Origin: Mitosporidium daphniae
Taxonomy: Eukaryota; Microsporidia
Reading direction: 5' to 3'
Assembly (NCBI RefSeq): GCF_000760515.2
Contig: NW_013546400.1
Coordinates: 37,559-101,558 of the forward strand
DNA: 64,000 nt
Shown here: piece by piece, positions 49,501 through 61,424 of the stretch
Layout: each line of letters starts with the position of its first letter
Numbering within the stretch: the stretch's first letter is position 1
The notes under the pieces: generated by a model
What the model saw: only the letters and a program-made list of their open reading frames with translations
Database searches by the model: none
Told to the model about the DNA's origin: nothing
Program-made: the position numbers and the translations under genes

Positions 49501-50083
49501 CGGCTTGGAAAGAGGCTACGGGAATTCCGGTAAAGTAGAGTACTGGTAAAGACGGCTTGCTGCGCCCACTATCATCTGCGGCTTGGCAACCGCTTTTGGG
49601 GAATCTAAAAGCGAATCATTATGATGGTGAATACCGTTGAAACAGGTTTCGCCCAAAATATGACGGGATCTTTTTTGTGGTAAGGCCAAGTCCCAATACC
49701 CGAGATGCGACCAACGCATCTGGGCCATAAAACTCGTAAAACTCGCCAATCTGATACAGCAGCAAATATGAGCTACATGATGATAGCAAGAAATCATACT
49801 CTGAGAGCGGATATTTCTCCTTGAGCTCAAAATAGTGGTATATGACCCCGGATTGCGCGCCCTCTGCATTTGAGGCAGTCTTTGCGGGCTCCTCTGATCC
49901 ATGAATACCTTTTGTTATGGACTCATTGCAATCCTCTCCCTCTGGCTCCAAGGTTCGAGAGGCTATCCTTGCATAATATGCTGAAAATGCTCGAGTTAAA
50001 ATTCGGAAAGACGATAGAGGGCAAAGCGCCCGATGTAGGTGATGCCCTAACCATCCTCTTTTGAGCGCAAAAAGGGCAATCAT
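46587..50083 (-). CDS. MSH1: Mitochondrial MutS homologue MSH1
   Basis: Mismatch-repair ATPase of mitochondrial DNA. Exons: 49635-50083, 48345-49604, 48210-48316, 47892-48118, 47739-47860, 47555-47710, 46587-47529; introns 30, 28, 91, 31, 28, 25 nt; 1087 residues. A basic N-terminus ([25 protein letters not shown]) suggests import. MutS domain [12 protein letters not shown] and [27 protein letters not shown], with the mismatch-binding F-x-E as FYE; also [19 protein letters not shown] and YKLVICDQ. Clamp/lever: [13 protein letters not shown]. ATPase: [13 protein letters not shown] (about 774), [23 protein letters not shown], then about 75 extra residues before [25 protein letters not shown]. 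The 91-nt intron is unusually long here. Confidence 0.93.
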
Positions 50084-50237
50084 GTGGAATTGAACTCGAA
50101 AATTTTGATGCCCTTTTTACATTAATTGCAACAAAGGACATTACTTTAGCAAGTTTTTATCGAAATACAGACACCTTTCTGGTGGCTGGGATTCAATATG
50201 CAATGCATAGCGATCCGATTGCTTTCTATTTATTTAT

Positions 50238-52402
<2,165 letters not shown>

Positions 52403-52595
52403 AATTAATTTGTACAAATTTTCAATTTACGCACTTGCAGCTTGGACCCAATGGGGATGGCTGTAATTTAGCGCGGTAAGTGGCTGAAAATGCATGTATA
52501 TGCAATGCTGGCATGCAAAAACTTAAATCAACCAATACGTAGGCCCGTATATGCATGTATGGCCACAGTATGTATTGACAGGGGTCTTTATTGCA

Positions 52596-53780
52596 CTAAC
52601 AGCGCAGAGCATCCAGCGCCGTCAAGAGAGCATCGCTCTTTTTGGCAAGAACATCCAAAGCTTCGTTGACCAGAACGTAGGGGGATAAAATTCCCGTTGA
52701 TTCGATATTAACTACAATTGATTATTGAAAAGCTTACATATGAAATAGTCCCTCCGGCGTCCAAGCTCCACCTTGTGTGCAAACTCTGGATGACGAAGTA
52801 CCTCTCTTGTCATGGTGTCCAAGCGAGGGTTTTCCACCACGGCCCGCATGCTCTTTTGGCCATTTACGGCGGTTTTCGCTATCACGCCAGGTGGGAAGCA
52901 ACTGATAAACTTTTCAACAAGCCCGTTTTCTTTTCCCTTCTCCTCTTCAATGGGTGAGGTGATATTGATCACCGGAAGCAGACGGTATGTCGCCGTTGCC
53001 ACAGGCGACCATTTTGCGTGCTCTTTTCCAAGGTTTTTTTCGCAATGCAGTTCTAAATCGAGCTCCTGGCCTGGACGCAGTTTTGCAATCAAAATGTCTG
53101 GATGCACGGGCCGGACCGGTGAGTCTTGAAACTCTGTGCCTTGGTTGCCCTGCGGTATCCATTGAAGCATCGAAGAATAGACTACGCGGTGAAAAGCGTG
53201 CACATACCATTTTCGTTAATCATCTGCCTCGGTTCATTTCCGACCTTGGGCGCCAATTCACACTTGACCTTCAGCTGAAAGACAATTGTGTTCATATCGT
53301 TTGCCTCCTCGTGTGCTCCCTTTGCGGAGAGCCGCCGCGGATCAATAAAGATGGGAATGAGCCCTAACCGCTGTGCTAATATTTCGTCTTGGACGATGGA
53401 GGTGTTATTTAGAATGTAGACCTTCTCAATAGCAACGGTGGGGATCTACAAAAACAGCAAAAAAGACACCCACCTCTGCTATTAAAATGCGACGTATAGC
53501 ATTGGCGATGGATGAGTCTACACCGACCAAATCGAACTCCAGCTCATCCTGATCTGCCGAAGGATATACGATTACGTTGAGATTCAATTTGAACTTTTCG
53601 ATATCAAAATATGGGTCAACAAGGTCAGCGGAATATGTTCCCGGATACTCGTCAAATGACACCTAGTCGGTTAAAAAGCGCGTTTACATTTGATATGGTC
53701 TCTGCACCGACGTTGGCTATCCTGGAAATCGGAGGTTTCTCCTCTTTGATGTGTTCCGTTTTGACCTTTGTCTTTGCCAT
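52596..53780 (-). CDS. RPC40: RNA polymerase I/III shared subunit RPAC1 (RPC40/POLR1C)
   Basis: Alpha-like assembly subunit of Pol I and III. Exons 53688-53780, 53474-53662, 53208-53445, 52738-53181, 52596-52711; introns 25, 28, 26, 26 nt; 359 residues. Motifs: VDSSIANAIRRILIAEVPTVAIEKVYI (joined by splicing), NNTSIVQDEILAQRLGLIPI, EHAKWSPVATATYRLLPVI, FPPGVI, RLDTMTREVLRHPEFAHKVELGRRRDYFI and, after the last splice, FNIESTGILSPYVLVNEALDVL. Pol III subunit RPC6 is at 17619. Confidence 0.95.
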
Positions 53781-53870
53781 TCAGAAATTTGTATTTTGAA
53801 TGTTAAAAATTTTTGCCAGAATTAATTTGTATTATTAAATTTACAACATGTCGGCAGTTTTATTACCAAA

Positions 53871-54599
53871 TTATTTGATATACTTTTCCATGAACTTGNG
53901 ATGGAAATCAGACCTGCCCATGTCGTTGATAAATCTCTTTTGTGGCTTGAACTCACCAGTACCTTGGTTTCTAAAAACGGTGTCCTCCGTCCACGGCACC
54001 ACTGCAGCGGCCTTTTTCTGATTTTGAAACCTTAAGGGATTGCTGCCCATGATCACAGAGTCTTCGGTATCCTCGAGCTTCTTTCTTTCCTCCATGCGTT
54101 CCCTTTTTATTTTTTCCAATTCCAACAGGAGCAGCTCTGTATCGTCTTCTTCCTGATCATCAGAATTTTGCTCTTGCTCAAAAGAACCACCATGCTCCGG
54201 CTCATCAAGTCCAACATTTGTGTTTTGATTTTGGGATTCATTTTCGGGCTCGTTTTCAAGACCATCATGTGTGTCAGGTTGGACCCCACTTGTCCCTATC
54301 CCATGTTCACTGACATGCTCATCAGCATCTCCATCTTCGTCGAATCGCTGTGAGAGAGATGCTAGCAATTTAAGCTTTTCCTCCGTAGCTTTGTCGAATT
54401 TGATCCTTTTCTTTTCAATCTCCTCAACTGAGCTCTGGCCTGGCTGCCTAACCGAAAATTATAATTGAGCCCATTACCTGATCTTTAGTTTTTTGTGTGC
54501 AATCTGGTCTTTTGCCGAATAGTACAAAGACGGCGCTGCATTGATGTCTAGCTCGTCCCCTTTTGCTGGACACCAAGTGGGTCTAGATGCAGTAGTCAT
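53871..54599 (-). CDS. CWC15: Spliceosome-associated protein CWC15
   Basis: Component of the Prp19-associated catalytic spliceosome. Exons 54478-54599 and 53871-54447, 30-nt intron; 232 residues. N-terminus MTTASRPTWCPAKG and KLKIRQPGQ (restored by splicing) match CWC15 (MTTAHRPTFDPARG, LKVRQPGQ). An acidic Gln/Asn/Glu-rich centre precedes DDTELLLLELEKIKRERMEE and the C-terminal block WTEDTVFRN ... KRFINDMGRSDFH-KFMEKYIK. One residue near the C-terminus is unknown because position 53899 is an N. Confidence 0.95.
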
Positions 54600-54690
54600 A
54601 CAAAAATGGCCAATCAAATATTTTAAATTTAATTTCTAAAATTGACATCCAAAACTCTACTTAACCATAATTGGGATGTGATATACATAA

Positions 54691-55476
54691 ATGTGGCCGG
54701 CATGCCGTACCCCATTCATGTCGAAAATCGATTACTCCCTGCCGGACATGCAGACATTTACTTCTGAATATCTTCCCGAGATAGCCCGAAACGTCGAGCC
54801 ATCGCCGACGGCCAGTCCGTCTACGTCCCCAAAGTCTCAAAAACGGACGGAAAACAAATTGCCAGAAATGGTGTCCAGTCCTTTCTACAAGCCATCCGCC
54901 ACGCCCGATCTTGTTTCCCACGTGTCTTTTTTCGACAGGAATAATGATGGGGTAATCTTGCCTTGGGAAACATATGAAACGCTGCATTCAGACCTTGGTA
55001 TTAACAGCATTATCTCTATGGGAGCTACTGCTGTCTTGCATCTTTGCATGTCATACGCTACATCTGATAGCTGGATCCCTGACCCCTTTTTTGGGATAAC
55101 AGTTGCGAATATTAGCAGGTGCAGATTGGGATCCCATTGTGGTGTCTATGACAGCGACGGAAGAATCGACGTAAATGTGTTCGAGAAGCAGTTTGGAAGG
55201 CTGGAGTTGAAGGATTATTTCAAATCTCCACAGGCTAAATTGGCGGCGCCTCATTCTCTTACTCCTCGTCTTACATTGGCGGATGCGTGGGAAATCAGCG
55301 CGCAAAACGACAGCCTGCTCGATGTGGCAGGCTGGGTTGTAGATAAAGTGATGTGGATCCTTTTGGCAGTGCTCGAGAATAACTCGATCTCAAAAAGCTC
55401 CCTTCTCGACTGCTACAAAGGAAATCCCTACTTTGAGGCAAAAAGGAAGCAACGATCGACAGAAAATCCCGGCTAA
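54691..55476 (+). CDS. Caleosin-family peroxygenase
   Basis: Calcium- and heme-binding lipid-droplet protein that can oxygenate unsaturated fatty acids. 261 residues, intronless. A single EF-hand (FFDRNNDGVILPWETYETL, residues 80-98) follows a LVSHVSFF lead as in caleosins (LQKHVAFFD). WIPDPFFGITVANISRCRLGSHCGVYDSDGRIDVNVFEKQF corresponds to the family NI...HGSDTG-YD-EGRF region, and GWVVDKVMWILLAVL to the C-terminal helix. The N-terminal 60 residues are polar and Pro/Ser-rich. The hydrophobic segment after the EF-hand (SIISMGATAVLHLCMSYA) lacks the plant proline knot. Divergent from CWC15, 91 bp apart. Confidence 0.88.
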   Translation: MWPACRTPFMSKIDYSLPDMQTFTSEYLPEIARNVEPSPTASPSTSPKSQKRTENKLPEMVSSPFYKPSATPDLVSHVSFFDRNNDGVILPWETYETLHSDLGINSIISMGATAVLHLCMSYATSDSWIPDPFFGITVANISRCRLGSHCGVYDSDGRIDVNVFEKQFGRLELKDYFKSPQAKLAAPHSLTPRLTLADAWEISAQNDSLLDVAGWVVDKVMWILLAVLENNSISKSSLLDCYKGNPYFEAKRKQRSTENPG

Positions 55477-55626
55477 TTGACAAATAAAATTTACAACGGT
55501 GCAATTGGACATGGCCCAGGGTGGGGACACAAGGTGTGCTATACCGGCTGAAGATTTTAATTAATCGGCATGTTTTATTGGGAAATATTACACTCCAAAT
55601 TTTGGCACAAAAAATACAAGGGACCA

Positions 55627-56329
55627 TCATTTTGAGAGCAGCTTTGCAAGCGCTTGTCTTTTCTCTATGACCTGGCTGATTTCTGTCTGGATAGCATTTT
55701 TGGTGGCCGTTAGTCGCTCAAGCTCTTGTTTTGCTACGGTAGGGTATGGCGAGGAGGTTTTCTCCAATTTGGAAAGGGTGCAAATGTTCCCAATGCCAGC
55801 CCTCTTCATCACAGACTTTAGCGAAGGCGAGCAAATTACCTAGAGGGTTAGAAGAACAGGGTACGATTTCGTTATAAGATTCAGCGATCACCGAAATCAG
55901 AGGCGATGGCGGAGGAATAGGAAGTAAGATGCCGTTTTCTTCGGAAGGATATAGCCTCAAAAAGTGCACAAGTTGAAGAGGCTTTGAGATGGAGTCCTTC
56001 AAAAAGATCTTGATTTGAACTTCAAACTCTCCCCATCCTAGCTCGCTGATCTCGAAAGGCCACTTTTCAACGCTCCGGAGTGGCATGGCAAATGAGTCGT
56101 GAAGCTTGAAAATGACTTTTGAAATAAAAGGGGACATATCTGCATGTGGATCAAGACCCCGGACATATAGCGTCCACCTGTGTGTAAAGTCTGGGTTCGT
56201 AGTTGCAAAATCAGGAATGTTCTTCAATGGGGTCGAGACATTTCCATACACAATGGGAATGCATGCAGAATCGTCATGCTCCTACAATGAGAACGCACAA
56301 AATACATTTTGGAAATGGCCCAGCTCCAT
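55627..56329 (-). CDS. YAF9: YEATS-domain protein YAF9/GAS41
   Basis: Acyl-lysine reader shared by NuA4 and SWR1-type chromatin complexes. Exons 56306-56329, 55865-56281, 55627-55839 (introns 24 and 25 nt); 217 residues. YEATS: IPIVYGNVSTPL, HRWTLYVRGLDPHADMSPFISKVIFKLHDSF, PFEISELGWGEFEVQIKIFLKD, PLQLVHFLRLYP. A C-terminal coiled coil (VAKQELERLTATKNAIQTEI) matches GAS41. The first coding exon is only 24 nt; its inclusion gives an ATG start with the domain in frame. Confidence 0.93.
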
Positions 56330-56711
56330 GCCGAGTAAAATGGTAAATTTTAATAAAAGTTTCGTTTTCAACTAAACCGGTGCTGATGACGGCATTTAAC
56401 ACTTGTACGGCATTTTGGTTCAAAAAAAAGAGTTCTTGGTATGCGGTAAGGGGTATGGTTCCCTTAACCCTAAATCATACAAAGATTAAAATGCCGCCAT
56501 TGATCCATAAATAGCAGCCTTCAGCAGCTATTGCAGTATGGGGATCCTCAATTTACATTTAACGATAGAGAAACATCACATGCAGATCCAACCCATTTAA
56601 TGCCCAGGTACTGTGTATTTTGTAAAGAATTTCCACGTGCTTTGTTTGAAAGCAGAGCAACCTTTTATACAAACTTTTATGATGTGCTTAAATTACTGTC
56701 GATTGCAGATC
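56330..56711. other. Gap between SWI5 and YAF9
   Basis: No supported gene; a 75-codon plus-strand frame overlaps the SWI5 3' end and lacks an ATG near its beginning. A telobox-like TAACCCTAAA lies at 56465-56474, about 135 bp upstream of YAF9. Confidence 0.4.
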
Positions 56712-57255
56712 TCATTCGTCTAAATCAAGACCGAATTTGGCATATTGCTCTCGAATAGTCGTGCCCTCGCATTCGGCAATTTTCCCCAAAGCCATCTGTC
56801 CGGCATCTTTTAGTTCATTGTAGGTATGTAGGGAATCGATTTGAGATCTAACAGTCCTAAAAAACAAAAGCTATCGTCGATACTTTTCGCTGTTTTCTAT
56901 ACTAAAGCCCTCCTGTTCAAGTTGAGATATCGACTCTTTCAATTGAGCAATGGCATGGGAAACCTGCTCACGCTCTCCTAACCAGAGATATATTAACAGG
57001 CAATTTTCGGCAACGAAAATTGCAGAAAGAGGCCTGTCTGAAGGCGGCCCATTATATTCTTTCCATATACCGGATAACTGGCTCTAATTACGTAAAACAT
57101 GACGCGTATATCACTTGGGACTCAATGTCAATAATGCCTTTAGCAGAGGGTTCCTCTTCAATTGTGAAGATTGTATCTGAAACTTTTGTGGCTTCTTCAA
57201 AGCATAAAATTGATAACCCGTCATCATAGTGGAAGAATTTATGGCTCGACGGCAT
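56712..57255 (-). CDS. SWI5: Recombination mediator SWI5 (Sae3), N-terminally extended
   Basis: Stimulates Rad51/Dmc1 filament function with SFR1. Exons 57115-57255, 56884-57083, 56712-56856; introns 31 and 27 nt; 161 residues. The C-terminal half is diagnostic: IDSLHTYNELKDAGQMALGKIA (human HIQLLHDYNDIKDVGQMLLGKLA) and TTIREQYAKFGLDLDE (TTRDLYPEFGLDLED). A likely coiled coil precedes it (VSHAIAQLKESISQLEQEG). The first 90 residues have no match I recognise. Its start codon is 27 bp from the divergent CHMP2 start. Confidence 0.88.
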
Positions 57256-57282
57256 AAGAATCAAAAATTAAAATTGCAATTT
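57256..57282. promoter_or_regulatory. 27-bp bidirectional promoter (SWI5 / CHMP2)
   Basis: The shortest spacer between divergent start codons in the window. It contains AAAAATTAAAATTGCAATTT and nothing else, so transcription of each gene probably begins inside the other's upstream region. Confidence 0.5.
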
Positions 57283-58080
57283 ATGTTTTTATTTGGATCC
57301 AGAAAGTCGCCACAAGAACTGTTAAAAGAAAACCAAAGGACCATCAATAGGGCAATCAGGGAGATTGATCGCGAGCGGTTATCTCTTGAAACACAAGAAA
57401 AAAACTATCTCGTCACGGCTAAACGAGCAGCTACGTCTGGACACATTTCCTCCGTAAAAATCATAGCAAAGGATGCCATAAGGGTACGGTCGCAAATCAA
57501 CCGATTCTTCGAATTAAGGACACAGCTCCAGGCAGTTTCCCTGCGGCTGCAAACCTTAAAATCCACACAGACAATAGCAACGGTTATGATGGGCGTGGCA
57601 AAGGTTAGAGGATATTTTTTCATTTCCAGGTGAGTTCATGGCAATCATATAAATCTGCAGGCAATCAAAGCAGTAAATAAAAAGACCGACCTTGATGGCT
57701 TGTCGAAAATCCTACAGGATTTTGAACAGCAAAACTCAATTATGGGGGTCAAGGAGGACGCATTGGATAGCACCTTGGATTCAATGGTGATGGAGCAGAT
57801 GATAGACGTAATATCAGCAGAAGAAAACGGCGAGGCTGCAGCAGATGAGCTTACGCGCAAGATATTAGAAGAAGCTGGAGTTACGGCCGATGCACCAGTA
57901 GTGGCAATTGACCCTTTTCTTTAGGTAAAACGAGCAGCTGCGCCAACGCTTGAACCCCTTGCACCGGCCCAGCTTCGAGACTCGCTCTCGAAAAAAATCG
58001 AGCTCACCTCTGAAAATGGTCCCCTCAACAGCAAGGATACCGAACTGGAGGCCAGGCTGCACAGATTAAAAGATAAATAA
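57283..58080 (+). CDS. VPS2: ESCRT-III subunit CHMP2/Vps2 (Did4)
   Basis: Membrane-remodelling filament subunit. Exons 57283-57603, 57661-57897, 57925-58080; 237 residues. Start MFLFGSRKSPQELLKENQR (family MDLLFGRRKTPEEMLRQNQR), REIDRERLSLETQEKN, IIAKDAIRVRSQINRF, AVSLRLQTLKS and the C-terminal MIM1 helix DTELEARLHRLKDK for Vps4 binding. The 57-nt first intron splits exactly into two GT..AG units, 57604-57629 and 57630-57660, joined CCAG|GTGAGT. The second intron is 27 nt; without it the protein would lose its MIM. Confidence 0.95.
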
Positions 58081-58127
58081 TTTTTCGTGTAATTTACAAT
58101 CGTGTAAATCGACACCGAAACGCAAAC

Positions 58128-59679
58128 ATGTTCAAAGGATGCCCAGGGAAGGTTCTTATTTGCGGGGGACATTTGATTTTAGATCCGGTACATAAGGGAA
58201 TTTCTTTTCCCTTTCCGGCGGCCTGCATCTTTTCCAAAGCGCGCAAAAGCTATGTAGCGCACACAGCCACGGAGATACACATACCTTACACACCCTCTTG
58301 CCTCCTTAAGTTGTCATTTTGCCAACGCAATGAAGGTTCAAAGTCCAATGTTGACTTTTCAACCTTTTCGCTACTTGCTATATTTAAAGATGTGCAATTT
58401 TCGCCTCCAGATACAATCACATTACATGCTTATCTTTTACGCATCGAATCTAATTGCATTTCTGCCAGGGAGGGCTGGGCTGTTATTCCATTATGCCATC
58501 TCAAGGGATCCTCTTTCGCTACCCAAATATGTCTGAACGATGACCCTGTACCTTTTGAACAGTTTTCTTTCCAAGCTACGACAATTATGATTTGGTACCT
58601 TGCCAATTACAAAAGTTTACAGCTATGCAATGGCGAGGCTTATAACCAAAAACTTATGCTCATTGAAATGGAGACCATTTCGGATCAAGCATTTTACACT
58701 ACGCCTCCCTGTAAATTTGCGGATCAAAATGGGGCTCCAATTTGGAATACACCAATCAAAAAGCTGTGTAAAAGTGGTCTGGGGAGCAGCGCCGCATATG
58801 TCTCGTCTTTGGTTTTGGCGCTTTGTGAAGATGACTGCACCCGTACTCTGCTTCTAACACAGGCATTGTTGGCCCATTGGATTGGCCAGGGCTGCAAAGG
58901 ATCTGGATTTGATATCTGTACTTCTCTTCTAAATGCCTTAGAAACCCGCCCGGTTTGCTTAATATTTTCTCAATCAAGAGAAGTGAGTCAATTATTGCCC
59001 ATCGTTGCCTCTTCCATTCGATTGCTTTTCAAGTCTATTGGGAAGCTTTCTTTAGTAGAATCGCAACTTTTGGCTTTGGTGGAAGTATTTCCTATTTGTT
59101 CACCTATAGGCTGTTGATAGTTGGGACATTGGAAAGTTTTCGTTTCCTTGCTCGCTCACCCTATCTCTGGTGATGACGGATAAAAGTTTAGGGTCTGATA
59201 CGGCGACCTTAATTGATGAGGCGCAGAAACTAAGCAATGCCGATGCCAAAAGCAGCCATTCAAATAGCGATTCCGATGCCAAATGGACCCATTCAAATGG
59301 CGAAATAGTTTCGTTTTTCACTTCAACTAGCCTTGAAAAGTGGACTCCAATGTTATCTCGGGAATTGTCAAGGCTGTATTTGGTATTTTCTCATCACTTT
59401 TCTTTGTAGGAATATCGAAAGGCCATTCAATGCATATGCAAAAAAAGTATCCCTTTGGAGCCACCTTGTTTTCGAGAACTTCTAAACTTCATGATGAAAG
59501 ATGATGAACATGTTTCGGCAGCAGGTATTCCAGGTGCGGGTGGATTTGACTCACTCTTCGTGCTTTCGCTTAAAGATTTTGATCTTGCAGCCGTACTACA
59601 AAAGTGGAATACTTTACCTTGTTCACTGTCTTCGGTATCAAACGCAACCATTCTATCTTCATGGAATCTCTCTCAATAG
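58128..59679 (+). CDS. ERG8: Phosphomevalonate kinase
   Basis: GHMP kinase making mevalonate diphosphate for isoprenoids and sterols. Exons 58128-59084, 59110-59382, 59410-59679 (introns 25 and 27 nt); 499 residues. Motifs: PGKVLICGGHLILDPVHKG at the N-terminus, the phosphate loop KSGLGSSAAYVSSLVLAL, GCKGSGFDICTSL, SLVMTDKSLGSDTATLI (yeast: GDV-GGS-TPSMV) and AAGIPGAGGFDSLFVL (motif 3). A low-similarity stretch near residues 285-315 could hide one more intron (a GTGAGT lies at 58983). The gene starts 47 bp after CHMP2. Confidence 0.92.
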
Positions 59680-59840
59680 GGGTGTCCAGAGATGTCCTTG
59701 TTAATATTTATTAAAATACGCTCTGTTTCTGTGCATCATATATACAAAATCACGTCAAGTTTCCAACCTAATGTACGAAATTTAAAGCGACTAAACCATC
59801 AGCATTTTCAAGCCTTTCTGGGAAAGAAAGCTATTCCCCG

Positions 59841-61290
59841 TCAGCTTAGATCAATAATTTGGGCTGGTCTGACCAATATATTGGGATGAGGACTAGTGTC
59901 CGTATCTTCTTCAGTAAAAGCAAGCGAGGTATATTTGATCGACCTTGTAGCTATTGGGGTCAACACTAATTGAGGATCATTGTTTTCCTTGCGTGTTTGT
60001 GCGGTCAAATTTGTGGTGTCGCTCAAATTTCCATCGCCTTCATCAAGATTCTCGGACACATTTTGATAATAAATAGATAGTGAATGCCTATCCCCAAAAG
60101 CTACCGTGTTACAAACCAAAGGTGACGGACGCTCGGATTTAACTGGAATTGGATGGTAAAATATCTCTTGAAACTGCGTTTCATCTATCAGAATGGGACT
60201 CTTATTCTTGTCGATAAGGAGTGATCGAAGTGGATTGAAAAAACCCCCATCGAAATTGGAGCATGTTTTCGTGTTGAAGGCAATATTTAGATTTGAGTAT
60301 CCGCTGATTCTGCTCAAGAACCCCTATCAGTTGTTTAAACGAGGCCCTTTGCTCAGAATCAATCAAAACATCTTTCTCTTCAATGGTAAATACAAGCAAG
60401 GAAAGCTCTGAAATTCGAGCCTTGTATTTCCGAGAAATAAAGTCGAGCGTTCCAACGGGGCTAAAAAGATGAACGTAGTCGTTCCGAGGAAAAGATTTGT
60501 AAGAAATGCACTCCCTCGAATACAAATATGGATGTTTTCTTTGATTTTGAGCTAGGGCAGAGAAATTATGAGCCAAAATTGAAGGCGAGGCGACTTTTGA
60601 CTTTAGTCTCCATAGCACTTTCCGCTGCTTCCAAAAGAAATGTCGAGCGCAAATTAAAATATCGTCATTCAACGGGGTTCTTTTCACAGGAAAGTGCATG
60701 CCGATAAACTTAATTTGGCTTATGTACAAAATACTGGATAAACACACTTGAGTAGAGTTCGCTTGAAAAAACTCTTTGTTGAGGATTTTGATTTCAATGT
60801 AGCCATCTTTTATGGAAAAAAGGGAGCCAACGAGGGATCTTCGGTTTCGTGCTAAGGTCATTTGGCAGAGAAAACTTTGTGCGCCTTTGGAAATGGCATA
60901 TTTGATCATCTTTCTTCCATCTGTTGCAAAATCATCCTAAATAAAAAATGACAAAGCTACCTTGAGAAGCTGGACAATCGGATAGACGTCCTTTAAATTG
61001 TAGAACAGTGAAAAATAGTTTTTTGAAGACGGAAAGATCTGGCAAGGAATGCAATGTTCTGGCTTGGCTTGTAAAAGAGTTGTATTTCGATCGTCAATGT
61101 TGATGTAATATTTGTCATAAGATATAAAACAGCTGGAAATAATACTTTCTATCCAGGAATTTCGAAGCCAAAACGCAAGTACACCAAGGTTTGGCTGCTC
61201 AATTTTGCCTCCAACGCCAGGGACATGGGTGCACTCTGCGATCCGATCAGATGCATCTGATATGGACCCGTTCGAATTGCAATCATTCAT
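59841..61290 (-). CDS. Unknown protein, two exons, apparent frameshift
   Basis: Exons 60961-61290 and 59841-60936 with a 24-nt intron. The product is about 475 residues if a one-base shift at the homopolymer pair A6/C5 (60238-60248) is ignored; each half has a long clean frame, so a sequencing indel is likely. Visible pieces: FPSSKNYFSLFYNLKDVYPIVQ, KGAQSFLCQMTLARNRRSLVG, a basic region (FFWKQRKVLWRLKSK), and a polar Asp/Asn-rich C-terminal third. No domain is recognised; an Atg13-like HORMA was considered and not supported. No signal peptide or membrane segment. Confidence 0.55.
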
Positions 61291-61355
61291 AAAAAGAAGC
61301 CAGCCCAATCAACCGGAATAGGGTTGATGGAAAGATTATACAACTGACAACTATT

Positions 61356-61367
61356 GTTAGGGTTACG
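61356..61367 (+). promoter_or_regulatory. Telobox-like GTTAGGGTTACG upstream of ZC3H15
   Basis: Lies about 60 bp before the ZC3H15 start codon, followed by A/T tracts (TTAAAATTTATTGAAATTTAA). Same core as sites at 3827, 16210 and 27088. Confidence 0.35.
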
Positions 61368-61424
61368 CTGGGCAATTTGTATTTGGCGCATTAAAATTTA
61401 TTGAAATTTAAATTATTTTGTTTT

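Noticed and set aside
59841-61290. ATG13/HORMA identity for the unknown protein
   Set aside because: No WF-L-L, PPLII-YLDL or ERW-type blocks could be found; left unnamed.
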